From Symsagittifera roscoffensis (Eukaryota > Xenacoelomorpha > Acoela > Convolutidae): a DNA stretch of 64,000 nucleotides. The notes under the pieces were generated by a model. That model saw only the letters and a program-made list of their open reading frames with translations. It was not told the origin of the DNA and did not search any database. This document shows positions 11,304 to 21,326 of the stretch, piece after piece. Position numbers and translations under genes: made by a program. Each line of letters starts with the position of its first letter. The first letter of the stretch is position 1. The stretch spans positions 3,672,166 through 3,736,165 of the forward strand of contig NC_087069.1 in NCBI RefSeq assembly GCF_963678635.1. Reading direction: 5' to 3'.

Positions 11304-12875
11304 CTTGGGCTGAACAGATGATTGTTTGGAGAACAAAAATTTAAAGTGTGCATTTATTTTACATTTTTTTGTATGTATCATCGATGGTGGGTTGTTGAAG
11401 TGCACTATCAGATATAGAGTTACGTTGTAGGTAAACATCATGTAACATTCGTTCGGCGGTAGAATGTGTATTTTTATAATTTTGTGGGTTTATTGATAGA
11501 GGGTGGTTATTGTGTAAACTGTAAAAATGTGATAGTGATGTAGTTGTAGTATTCGTATTGTCTCGTACAGCATCGTTTCCGTTTGGTTTTGTAGATATTT
11601 TTTAATTGTAATTGCTAATTTGTGCAACCAGAAAATTTTTGTTAATGGAGGTGGAAAAAATCTCAAAAACTATGCACATAAAGTTTTTGCTATGCTAGGT
11701 TGTCTATTGACTTGTGTGTGTTTTGCGCATGAGTTTTAGATTCCCTTAAGCAGCGAGAAGAGAAATCCTGTTAAGTTAAGCATAGCGTAAAATTAATTCA
11801 ATTTTTCTAAGATTTAATAGGGCCATCCTAGAAATGCTAAAAGTTCATTTTTGATATTTCAAAAACTAAAAATATTATTTGTTTATATATTTTGTGGGCG
11901 GTAGTTTTCTCACTCAGATAAATATATTATCTATTGTCTTTAAAACGTCCACTGTAATCTTGTCGATAGATACATAAAATCCTGCTGTTTGAGCGAGTTT
12001 GCGGAGGTTTTTGATCAATTGACCGTCTTTGGATTGTATCCATTTTTTGAGAAGTATTTGAAATTTTTATGTTCAAATGTGTTGTTGTATATCTGAGTTT
12101 GACTAGACTCCGATCGATTGTGATTTTTAGGGTTTCGAGCGATTTCAAGGATGCATTCGGTAGAAAGTCTCCTTGAAGGTGGCTTTAAAGTAGGATATGG
12201 AGTGAAAAGATAATAATTAGGGTTGAACTGTGCTACATTGTGGCTCTAGTTGGATATGACTTTGCTGTTGTTCAAGTTCTGCTTGGTGTGTTGAGTCTGG
12301 AAAAGTTTGAAAAATTACTAATTTTTGATATTCGTCTTTATTTGTAACTACTTTTAAGCAATTTAGTTCGTTTTATAAATTTTTTGGGTCAAGATTTTCT
12401 AATCTTTCTAAATTAGTTTGGTAGAGGGGTTCCTGATTGAGTCTATTATTGTTTCCATGTGAAATTTGTGAACATTGTACTTTCTTTTCAGAGATTTTTT
12501 CCTGTGAACTGATAACCTGTTAGAGTTAAAGCTCGGGCTTTGGAGTAAAGTGTAGCGATAGCAGTCGTTGATTCATGGTCTTGTGGTTCAAGTTCACCTT
12601 GTGTGACCTGGTTATTTGAATATTTATGAAGTGTCATTTTATGTGGTGATCTTCCCAATCACAATGTGTAACAAGGAGATCTTCTAATCCTGTTCGGGGA
12701 GAACGATTTTTATGATTTATTGGTTCAAGGTGAAAGTGATTTGATTGATAAAATTATTAAAAGATACACGTGTACGACAGTTCTGAAAAAGTGTTATAAT
12801 AAGTTATAAAGCCTATAGTCTTTTTTGTGTATCTGTCGTTTTTATATATTGAATGAATCTGTTGCTATAAACGGA
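11300..12875 (-). pseudogene. env: Envelope-like gene, decayed copy B
   Basis: This is homologous to the intact env at 18725-21326. Matching pieces include the region around SIDQ...YTQDYSG-like residues at 11927-12148, the stretch near 11700-11850 corresponding to the C-terminal membrane segments, and the region near 12240-12740 corresponding to the N-terminal ectodomain. The last family match is at about 12870, just upstream of the env start. Beyond this the sequence is unrelated, so the copy is 5'-truncated. Stops and shifts are frequent. Confidence 0.65.
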
Positions 12876-14892
12876 TGGGGCAAGGAACGAGCGGTGATGA
12901 ACATGTTTCAAAAAATGTTCAGCAGTTGGAGCGAAAATTTTTCAGAAGAACGGAAGAAAGAAAAAAAACTGGGAAACACTCCTGACATGAAATGGAACCA
13001 GTAAAAAATGAATTGACCATTATCCTATAGGAGGAGGACATGAAAGATAAAAAGTAACGCGGAGCCAGAAATATCGAGACAATTCAGAAAACGAGTCCAG
13101 ACAAGAACAGCCTCGAGTAAATTGAGCCTTGTCCAGCAAATACTACAAAGTAGCAGACAAAATACTATTGTTTTTTTTGCAGCTTCTCGGAAAAAAGGAA
13201 GCGAACCAGCTGAAATTCGGAATCAGGAAAAATCAAAATAATCGAGAACCTGATCACGGAAGAAAATGAAGAGGAAGAAGGTTTGTCAAGTTCAACAAGA
13301 TTTTTGGATAAGATCTTGATGACGGAACTGATATGCGGGAACACCTTGTTGGAGCGCCGCTGATGCGTTGTAGAAAGAGGGAATAAACAGGGGGTTTTAG
13401 ACAAGACAACCATAAACCACCATGCTGTTGAACTGATTGGCAGTAATGGACTATTGCGTCTTGATAGACAATCGCTTGGCTGTTCCAGTGCAGTTACTAT
13501 CATCGGTCATTAAAAACACACATGGGACTTCTTGGCCAAGAAGAAATACTCGAGTATCAAAGTACTTGTGATGACCACACATGTAAAAAGAAACTGTGAA
13601 CCTCGCAGAAGAGTACCGCAGCTGCACACGAAATGGTGAAATTTTTTTGTTTAAAAAACATCAGGAAGTCCGCAGCCAGAACAGGAGTCCAATTAGACTG
13701 CGCCTGGCCCATGGAAACCCATAATTTCACAAAATACTTTCAATAATTTCAAACTCTTAACGTTACCTTAGTGAAAGTAATTAAATCAACCAGCAGTAGG
13801 GCAACAGTTAAATTCTTGAGAACAAAGGAGGATGTACGTGGATTTTCAGAGTCAAAAAGAACCCGTTTCTGATTCTAAGAGGTGACAATGAAACACACTT
13901 GTGCTGAATACAACATCGAAAAAAACTATGTCCAGTGACAGACAACTGAGGTTTTAAGTTAAGCAATGAATCAATTAAAACTATAAATAAGAACAGCAAA
14001 TCAAATATGCTTTATCTCAGCACAGTTATATTATGGTTTTGCAATGGAATGAACAAAAAACAAAACATATTTCAACGTTCTAAGCGCGCTTCGGAAGATT
14101 AGCAAGGAATAAGTTCAAGATTATCAGGGATAGTTTTTATGAAATTCGGATCAATTCGGTCAATGAAAACTTGGCGAAGTCTGCCCTAACTGCAGCTCAA
14201 TTGAAAAGGTGAATTGGAAATATTTTTTTGACTCCTAGAACGACATCTTTTCTTTAAAAAATTTCTACGCATTGCTTGACTAGGAAAATTCATGGCACTC
14301 AAGGTGGGGGTTTAAAAGTTGGAAGAAAACTATAGAAAACGAGACATGTAGCATAAAAAAATTTGCTATCAAACTTAAAACTGAGTACAAAAACTGTTTC
14401 TGTTATTATAATAACTTCTACTAAATACTTTTTGCCACGGCGTGAAATGTGACACTACGCTACCTGTAACCTTGATGTGTAATATTATGCTAATACTGAA
14501 CACCTAATATATTTTATACCAATGCAATTGACGCCCCAACTATTTCGCAACTGTATGAATCAGTCGGCATATTGCTACAGATATGCCTTAGCAGAGAAAA
14601 AAAATAGAGTTTGGAACTAGAATAACAATAAATTTCTTGAACAACATCGCTTTACATCTAAAGGATTTCCTTAGAAATAACACCAAAAAACCTCTTAGTA
14701 AAACTGGTCTTATTTTGAGTTAACTGGTCGGGACGGACAGCTCTATCATGGTTATTTGTTTTCCAATCACAGAAAAAGAGGTTGACTTATGCGTCCTAAT
14801 ACTAATTGCGCAGGGAAAGCGAATAACGAAATCATTCATATTTTCTCGCCCAAACATCGATTTTTTCTGCGCCCTTAATTTCAATTTCTTCC
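12876..14892. other. Flank with no supported gene
   Basis: About 2 kb lies between the truncated copy B and the target duplication of the giant element. The longest minus-strand frame (13165-13503, 112 codons) shows no domain, low-complexity Ser/Leu content and no neighbour support. I see nothing else recognisable. Confidence 0.6.
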
Positions 14893-14896
14893 GTTC
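14893..14896. repeat. Target-site duplication, left
   Basis: GTTC lies immediately before the left LTR and is repeated at 34237-34240 immediately after the right LTR. Four-base duplications are usual for Gypsy-type integrases. Confidence 0.85.
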
Positions 14897-15306
14897 TGAG
14901 TTAGGACCGAAGTGTATAACTCATAGAGTAATTTCGGATAGGGTACACCGTCTGCTCGTCACGCTATCTTATTTTCGGCCGGATAGATTCGTGCAACTTC
15001 TTAGTCTAATACCGATCCTAATCTTACTCTTATACTATCTAGTCTCAGGTTGTTTAACTAGTCTCTGCTAGGCTCAATAGATCTAGGGTATACTGGTTTA
15101 TTGCGGCTGCTGAAGTACTCGGGAGAGTTCAACTAATTTCTAAGTTAAATTCAAATCTCTCTGGTGCTGAAATTACAAGTAATTTCAGCACTTACAAATA
15201 AGTGGATTGTTAGTTAGATGGATCATGATTGGTTAATATTAAATACTTTACATTGGTAAAATATCTAATTTATCCAATCATAAAATGTAGTTTAGATCAG
15301 GTTCCA
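14897..15306 (-). repeat. 3' LTR of the giant element
   Basis: On the coding strand it runs TGGAACC to CTAACTCA. The presumed U3 carries ATTGG/CCAAT words near 15225-15285. There is a perfect 13-bp inverted repeat (15164-15191) and an AATAAA polyadenylation signal (complement at 15097-15102). It is one substitution different from the 5' LTR. Confidence 0.92.
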
Positions 15307-15316
15307 CCCATCCGGG
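15307..15316 (-). promoter_or_regulatory. Candidate polypurine tract
   Basis: On the coding strand the bases just before the 3' LTR are CCGGATGGG. This short purine run is where plus-strand synthesis would be primed. It is conserved at the same spot in the three other family copies (CCCATCC on the plus strand at 4207, 8025 and 53057). It is shorter than typical tracts. Confidence 0.5.
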
Positions 15317-16873
15317 TTTTACAGAGTTTTTTTAGAATAGTTCTTCTGCAATTCGAAGGATGGATGATGGACGTTAGTATTTGGCGAACATCATATTTCT
15401 CTTCCGTTTTCTCTTGTTAGAGAAGTTCCAGGAAGCTGGAATTAGGGACATCAAACGTTGTGTCTTCTTGTGACAACAACTGTGTCTCCGCAACAAACTC
15501 AAATCTGATTTCAGAATGGTTGGCTATGTCAGGTTTTTCTGTTCCTCGTGGAGAACTTCTTTTGTGTCTGATCTTGTTTGGGAATGGCGTGGAGATTGTG
15601 CGTGGAGGGGATGCCTGGTTACTCGGATCTGTACGTATACTTGAACATCGAGGTGGTCATTGGTCTAGTTCAATGAAGTCCTTTTCTGCGAAGTCAAGTC
15701 GTACTCTAAATCCTTTGAGTTGTGATTGTGAGCGGCATATCGATTGTAGTTGGCCATTCTTTCTCGAGTGTAGTGAGGTCGTTTTGTCTTTGGATGTTCG
15801 TCCTTGGTGTTGTATTCTGATCTAAGTATTGCATAATGTAATTTACATTTTATAAAAATTTTATTAGTTTAATATTTTTTAATTATGATTTTAGTTAGTT
15901 GTTTCCACAAAAGCTTTTTGTTTTAGTTCGGTTATTTTGATGAGTTACTCACCCTTGAGTAGCTCTTATTAAAAATAGTGGTGTGTGTCACAAAGCGTGG
16001 ATGTAGCGCGGTGGGTTAGGCCGGCTATAGAGCATGCTCAGGACGTCCTTCCTGGTGGGTTAGGCCAGGAGTGGGAGTATGATTGCATGCGGTTTTTGTG
16101 AGGGGTCCTGTTATGTGACAACGTTTTATGTTGGGTTTGTTGTGGTTTTTCTTATGTCTTGTTGGTTGTGTCCTTTTTTCAAAAATCAAATTGTTTGTAG
16201 TATGGGTTTGTCTTTCGACTTTTTTGTGTTTTATGATTTCTTTCTTAGACTTTATAATAGTCTTCAAAAGAATAAATTATCCAGTTTTAAACTGGGTTAA
16301 TCCGGTTTGGGTACCGTTGGTTTCCTTTTCTTAGTCATGCTGTTATTCTATGATTTGTAGTATTTAGTAAGCTGCGTTGGTTAGTGTTGTTTAGTGTATG
16401 ATTCCTTTCCAACCGGGTTAAAGGAAAGTTTGAAACGTGTTATCTTGTGTTAGAGTTGTTGAGTGTGAAAGCTTGAAACTGAAATTCATTATTTTAAACA
16501 ATTCTTCGTGGGCGAGCTGTGCGAGTGTGGATAGAATTTCTGTGCGAATGAATGGAAATATCAAAAGGTTAGTACTGCATTTTCGTTTTATCAATTTACT
16601 ACATAGAATTTTGAAATTTACTGCTAGTTATTGGAAAAATTAAGTTACAAATTTTCATCATAATTAGATTTACTGCTTGTGGGAAAAAATTTTATAAATT
16701 AATTTACTGCATTGGTATTAAATTTATTTAATTTGTTGGTGCAAAAGATTAATAGAATTTTAAATTGTTTGAAGAAGTTTTCGATTTTTTATTTTTCTTT
16801 TGTGAATTGTCTAGATGATTGTCGGATGAAGGCTAAAATTCTAAAGAAAACATGGATGAAGAATGGTGAGTTT
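15317..16873 (-). other. 3' UTR of the giant element
   Basis: About 1.55 kb lies between the mini-intron and the polypurine tract. Small frames occur on both strands (for example 15460-15825 plus, 16025-16267 minus), but none is conserved in the other copies. Several non-coding blocks are conserved in four copies, notably the GCCGGCTATAG block at 16019-16029 and the GGTTAATCCGGTTTGGGTACCG-like block near 16300. This favours RNA-level roles such as export, packaging or stability signals. Confidence 0.65.
16030..16070 (-). promoter_or_regulatory. Paired palindromes plus hairpin in the 3' UTR
   Basis: GAGCATGCTC (16030-16039) and AGGACGTCCT (16040-16049) are perfect 10-bp palindromes that abut. 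A 6-bp stem TCCTGG/CCAGGA (16050-16055 and 16065-16070) with a 9-nt loop follows. The block is recognisable but partly broken in the other three copies near 4970, 8790 and 53740. Such self-complementary loops could mediate RNA dimerisation or export; the role is inferred. Confidence 0.5.
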
Positions 16874-16916
16874 CTAATATTTTAATTAGTTAGTAATATG
16901 TATAATTCATACTTAC
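16874..16916 (-). other. Candidate 43-bp intron just after ORF602
   Basis: On the minus strand the ORF602 stop (TAA) is followed by CAG and GTAAGTATG, a near-consensus donor. A perfect branch-point word TACTAAC (16889-16895) and an acceptor ATTAG ending at 16874 follow. The donor GTAAGTAT is kept in copies B (near 9585) and C (near 54530). No transcript evidence is available, so this is a sequence-only call. Confidence 0.45.
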
Positions 16917-16919
16917 CTG

Positions 16920-18728
16920 TTAGTCGTCGGGGAAAAAACCGTGGGGGAAGATGTCGTGGATGAGATCGGAAGTTGTTAGTAGTTTAGCTAAGATGCGGAT
17001 GATATTTTTAGTTTGAAGCAGTGGCCAAAGCAATTGAAGTGCTTTAATTGTGGTTAGTTCTTCAGTGCCAACTGCAAACTCATAAGGTGTGTTTTGGATT
17101 AGATTATATAATTTGTGATTGAATTTAGTGTTGTGGATGAATTCTAAAATGGGGATTTCTATAGGTTGTACAAACTCGTGTGGGATAAGGAAGGGTCGGG
17201 ATTCTTTGGCGTTGAAGGTCTTGGTGATGGGGCAAAAGATATACATTTGGGTTATGGGATCATAATTTCGAAGAATACCATGAAGGTTAGTATCTTTAAT
17301 GCAATATGTGAAGTTAAGAAAGAATGGTGAAGTGTATTTGGAATTGATGAATTGAAAACGATGGTGTGGTTGTCTGGAGGGAGTGTGTAGGTCAAAGTGA
17401 TTTTGGATGAAACGATAATAGGTATATGTGTGAGTTTGTTTAGTGCGCAACATAATATCGTGTGAGCAGTGCAAATCTCTTTCATGTGGTGCAAGGAAAT
17501 GAAAGGTTAGTGAAAATATTTGGAAGCGTTCTTTAAAGCTTTCGTAGGCTTGCGTGTCTGTTAGTGCTTCTGAAATAATGTGGTCAAACTTGCGATCGAA
17601 GATATTTAGTGTAAATACATATGATGTTTTAATGAAAAATTTCTCGGTGATTTGTGGGTTAGCGAAGCGATCGTCGTCTAAGAATTGATCTTGGTTAGCT
17701 CTGATGATGTTATGATCGTAATATTCTAGTGTATATTCATTAGCTCTAGGTGCAGTGTGTGTTTTTAGCGATTTTTTGTATCCAACGTAAGTAAATTGTC
17801 TAGTTGTTAGTGGTGTAGTGAGTCGATATAGCATGTCCTTATTTCGTTCTATATCGATGTGAGTGCTAGATAAAGGTAAGCAAAGGGGATTAGTAAAATG
17901 ATAATATGAGGTCCAAGAAAGAGTGGGCATTAAAACATATTCGTCTACAAAGCTGCGTGTTTCGTTAGTGTCATGAGGGGTGTTTAAGGTGTATTGTGGA
18001 AATGAGGGTAAGGTGATAGCTAAAAATTCTTTTGTGTTAGTGTGTTTTGGATGGTTGATATATTCACGGGCTGTTCCTGGTTTTGCTGGGAAAGGATGGT
18101 TGGGGAACTTTCTTATAAAAGTGCGGTAAGCTCTATTAGTGTTGAGTGAAGATTCAGTAGATGTGGATGATGGTGCTAATGATTCAGTATAAATTGAAGA
18201 GGGTGTAGGGGTAGGGGGGTTGGATGAATCTATTGTGGATGAGATTTGGTTTATGGTGGGGGTGTTAAGGTGGTAGGGTTGTTGTTGTAGGGTAATAAAA
18301 TTATCTAGTTCTGGGGAGATTCGGGGGGTGTCTGGAGAATGAGAGGATTGGTCTGAATGAAGTGAGGAGTAGGTTGGGGTGACTTGGGAAGCATAAGAGG
18401 GTGTAGAATTGATTGGGTCAGGGTTATTTGGTAGTATGGGTTGAAAAGGGGGTTGGGAAAAATTTGAAGAATTGGTGTGAAAATTGTTGGACGGAGATGG
18501 TTCAGAGTCGGCGAATTCATCGGGGGTTTCAATATTCGGGTTATTAAGTTGTGAGGTGGAGTATAAAATTGAGATGTGTGAATTAGTATCGGAATTCATG
18601 CCTGATGTTACATTACTAGATGGGAAATCGGGTGGCGGAAAAGCAAAAAGTGGTATTATTGGGATTGGAGTGGTGAGGTTGGTTGGGTGGGAATTTGATC
18701 GGTGTAGGGATCCAAGTTGTCGGCTCAT
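16920..18728 (-). CDS. ORF602: accessory protein downstream of env
   Basis: This intact 602-codon frame starts at the ATG in ATGA, where its first base precedes the TGA of env. It is thus placed for translation by termination-reinitiation. Residues 1-205 are rich in Ser, Thr, Pro and Asn and probably disordered, with TPDEF near residue 75. Residues 206-602 look folded, with many aromatic residues and few Cys, and no transmembrane segment or signal peptide. I recognise no domain. Homologues with the same N-terminus (MSRQ-[L/V/I]-GS) and the same ATGA junction occur in copies B (11303) and C (56246), so it belongs to the family and was not captured once. By position it resembles the 3' accessory genes of complex retroviruses. 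A regulatory, capsid-related or envelope-partner role would be speculation. The coding strand is strikingly G-poor. Confidence 0.85.
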   Translation of the reverse strand: MSRQLGSLHRSNSHPTNLTTPIPIIPLFAFPPPDFPSSNVTSGMNSDTNSHISILYSTSQLNNPNIETPDEFADSEPSPSNNFHTNSSNFSQPPFQPILPNNPDPINSTPSYASQVTPTYSSLHSDQSSHSPDTPRISPELDNFITLQQQPYHLNTPTINQISSTIDSSNPPTPTPSSIYTESLAPSSTSTESSLNTNRAYRTFIRKFPNHPFPAKPGTAREYINHPKHTNTKEFLAITLPSFPQYTLNTPHDTNETRSFVDEYVLMPTLSWTSYYHFTNPLCLPLSSTHIDIERNKDMLYRLTTPLTTRQFTYVGYKKSLKTHTAPRANEYTLEYYDHNIIRANQDQFLDDDRFANPQITEKFFIKTSYVFTLNIFDRKFDHIISEALTDTQAYESFKERFQIFSLTFHFLAPHERDLHCSHDIMLRTKQTHTYTYYRFIQNHFDLHTPSRQPHHRFQFINSKYTSPFFLNFTYCIKDTNLHGILRNYDPITQMYIFCPITKTFNAKESRPFLIPHEFVQPIEIPILEFIHNTKFNHKLYNLIQNTPYEFAVGTEELTTIKALQLLWPLLQTKNIIRILAKLLTTSDLIHDIFPHGFFPDD

Positions 18729-21326
18729 CGTGGGCTAAAAAAATTATTATTTTGAGACTGAAAAGCGGTGGTATGGGGTTGTTCAATAATTTGTTCATAA
18801 GTATTATCATCTTGTGACTGGTGTGTCATTATATGTTGGATGGGACTTTGTGATATGGTTGGTCGAAAATTTGGATTATGTGTTATTGCTAAATTTCGAA
18901 AATTTCGCGGGACTAGGGATAGTGGATGGTTATGTGGTAGGGGTGGTAACTGTGGTGCTGTTGGCGTTGTGTCTACGTTGTTATGTTCTTCGTCGTATGT
19001 GTTCTGCCGTGTTGCTATTTTTGTGTTGTATTCTTTTATTTGTGCGTCTAAAAGGATTTTGTTTATAGATGTAGAAAAGATTCCAAAAAATCCTGCAAAG
19101 AGTATGCGTGCTACGCTTGCTTGTCTATTTACTTGTGTGTGTATAGCACATGTGTTGTAGATTCCTTTTAAAAGTGAGAAAAGTATAAAGTTAAGCATTG
19201 CGTATAAAATAGTCAATTTTTCTAAGATGTAATAGGGCCATCCTAGAAAATCAAGAATTTCATTTTTGAGTGTTACAAAGCTAAAAATGTTGATGGGTGA
19301 TATATCTTGGGGACGGTATTTTTCACCGTTTAGATATATATAATCTTTAATGTCTTTAAAATATCCGCTATAGTCTTGTGTATAGATGTCGGCAAATCCT
19401 GCGGTTTCTGCAAGTTTGCGTAAGTTTTGGTCAATTGATTGTCTTTGTATAATGTCCATTTGTGTTAATAATTCTTGGAATTGTTGTGTTCTAATGTGAT
19501 GTTGAATATCTGATTTTGAATATATTCCTATCGATTGTAAGTCTATATTTGGGTTTCGAGCAATAGCGCGAATGCTTTCTGGTGAAAATTTTTTTGTGTG
19601 ATTGCATTAATGTGGGGTATGGGGTGAGAAGGTAATATTTGTCTTCATCAGGGTTTAGTTGTACTACATTGTGGCTATTTTCTGATCCACATGGGACTGC
19701 GGTATCCCAGAAATAGGTTCTTCGTGAAGGGGTGTCAACGAAATGTACTTTATTCTTATAAAAGATAGGGATTCTTTTATAGCATCGTTTATCTTCAAAA
19801 ACGTATAGTGGTGATACTTTTTTAGTGCAAGTATAAAACCATAATATGTTTCCTTCGTAATCTGAAAAATTTGATCTATTTCCTGATAGTAAATATCCTG
19901 CGTAGGGTATTTTTAATACTGCTAGTGCAAGTGATTGTAATATTTGTGTTCTTTCTAATTCGCATAGTTGGTGTAGTGTTTCTAATTCGGAGAGTGACAT
20001 TTCTTGAAAAATTCGGCTAATCGTATAATCTAGTTTCATATGTAAGTGAATATCATAGTGGATATTACCGAAATATGTACTATTCATTAGTGATAGTTCT
20101 TGTAAACGTGTGCTTTGAGCGTCTTGGGGTTTTAGATGTCCACCAGGTTGACCTTTATTCCTTTGAAAATTAACTGGTATATATGATGTTCCTTCATTTA
20201 GGGGTTTACTTGTGGCGTATGGGTCGACTTTTATCTTTCCAGTGGTCATGTCGAATCCATTTTCGTATTCAACTAGTATTTCAGAGTATTGTGTTTTGTA
20301 AAGTGGGTTTTTATATTTACATGCAAGTTCTGTTTCTTGATATACTTGAAAACGTGTTAATTTATTTTCTATATTTTGAATGTTTCGAAAATCAGAACTT
20401 ATTTTTCGTAATGGATTTACTTTTTCATATGGTATTGATTTTTCGTGAAATTTTATCATTCGAGCGTGTATTTTTGCTACTTGAAATGTTGTACATGTGT
20501 CTTCAGGGAACCAAACAATTGTTGCTTGTGTTCGTGTTGTAGGGTCGCAATAACCTTGATCATTTTTACAAGGTAATCTGATTCCTTGAAAGATCATTGT
20601 GTTGTCTGATAAATCTCGTGTGAGTTGTATTTTTTCGAGTTGTATTTTCCAATCGAAAAACATTATTTCTTGGTATCCTTTATTTTTTGTGTCTGCTTTG
20701 CAGTTTGATGGGTTATTTATACCAATGTGTGGTATCCAATGTTTATCGTGTATGTCATAGGTTAATCGTCCGTGTGCGCCGTTATATGGATATTTGTCAT
20801 CTAGTTTTATATGTCCTTGGTATCTTTCAAGTTGTGATTGATGTACAGTGTCTGAAAAAACTTGAAAGTATACTAACTTTCATTCTGAGTTTTTATTTCG
20901 TGTTATATTTAGTCTAAGTAACTCATTTTTACAATCTTCGGGATTGAGATGTAAAAGTCGTTCGATATTACTCTGGTAAAATGATTCATGGTCAAGTCGG
21001 TTTTTATTTCCGTTCGAGACTTGTGAACAATGTACTTTCTTTTCGGAAAATGTTGCTGTGAATTTATATCCTGTAACTGTTGTTGCTCGGGCTTTTGAAT
21101 AAAGTGTTGCTATTACATTTGTAGTTTCTATTGCTTGGGGTTCTGTTTCGCATTGTGATACTTGATTTATTGCATACTTGTGGAGTGTTTTTTGTTCGTT
21201 TTCTTCACAATCGTAATGTGTTACTAATAAATCTTGGGGTCCTGTACGGGGAGAAGGGTTTATGTTTTGATTTGAGGTTACTAGAAAAAGGAGTTGGAGA
21301 AAAATTAATATTTTTAGAATATACAT
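18725..21326 (-). pseudogene. env: Envelope-like glycoprotein gene with one stop and one frameshift
   Basis: About 867 codons lie in three frame segments. 21326-20880 begins with a signal peptide (MYILKILIFLQLLFLVTS) and a Cys-containing ectodomain. A single in-frame TGA (20880-20882) separates it from a second segment that reads on in the same frame to about 19595. There a run of seven T on the plus strand (19590-19596) shifts the frame to the third segment (to 18725). The third segment carries hydrophobic stretches at about residues 82-100 and 112-134 of its 244-residue part, fitting a membrane anchor. The ectodomain has N-glycosylation sites (NRSNFS, NITR) and paired Cys. The product would be a virus-type membrane glycoprotein; it is not the baculovirus F type as far as I can see, and the fusion class is unresolved. 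Whether the stop and shift are decay, assembly error or recoding is open. Confidence 0.7.

Noticed and set aside
13165-13503. 112-codon minus-strand frame
   Set aside because: No domain, no conserved neighbour and composition typical of chance frames; not listed as a gene.
15460-15825. 121-codon plus-strand frame in the 3' UTR of the giant element
   Set aside because: Opposite to all element genes and not kept in the other three copies of the region.
18814-19160. Plus-strand frames opposite env and ORF602
   Set aside because: They are mirror frames of the G-poor coding strand (Val/Leu/Cys-rich) and have no support.
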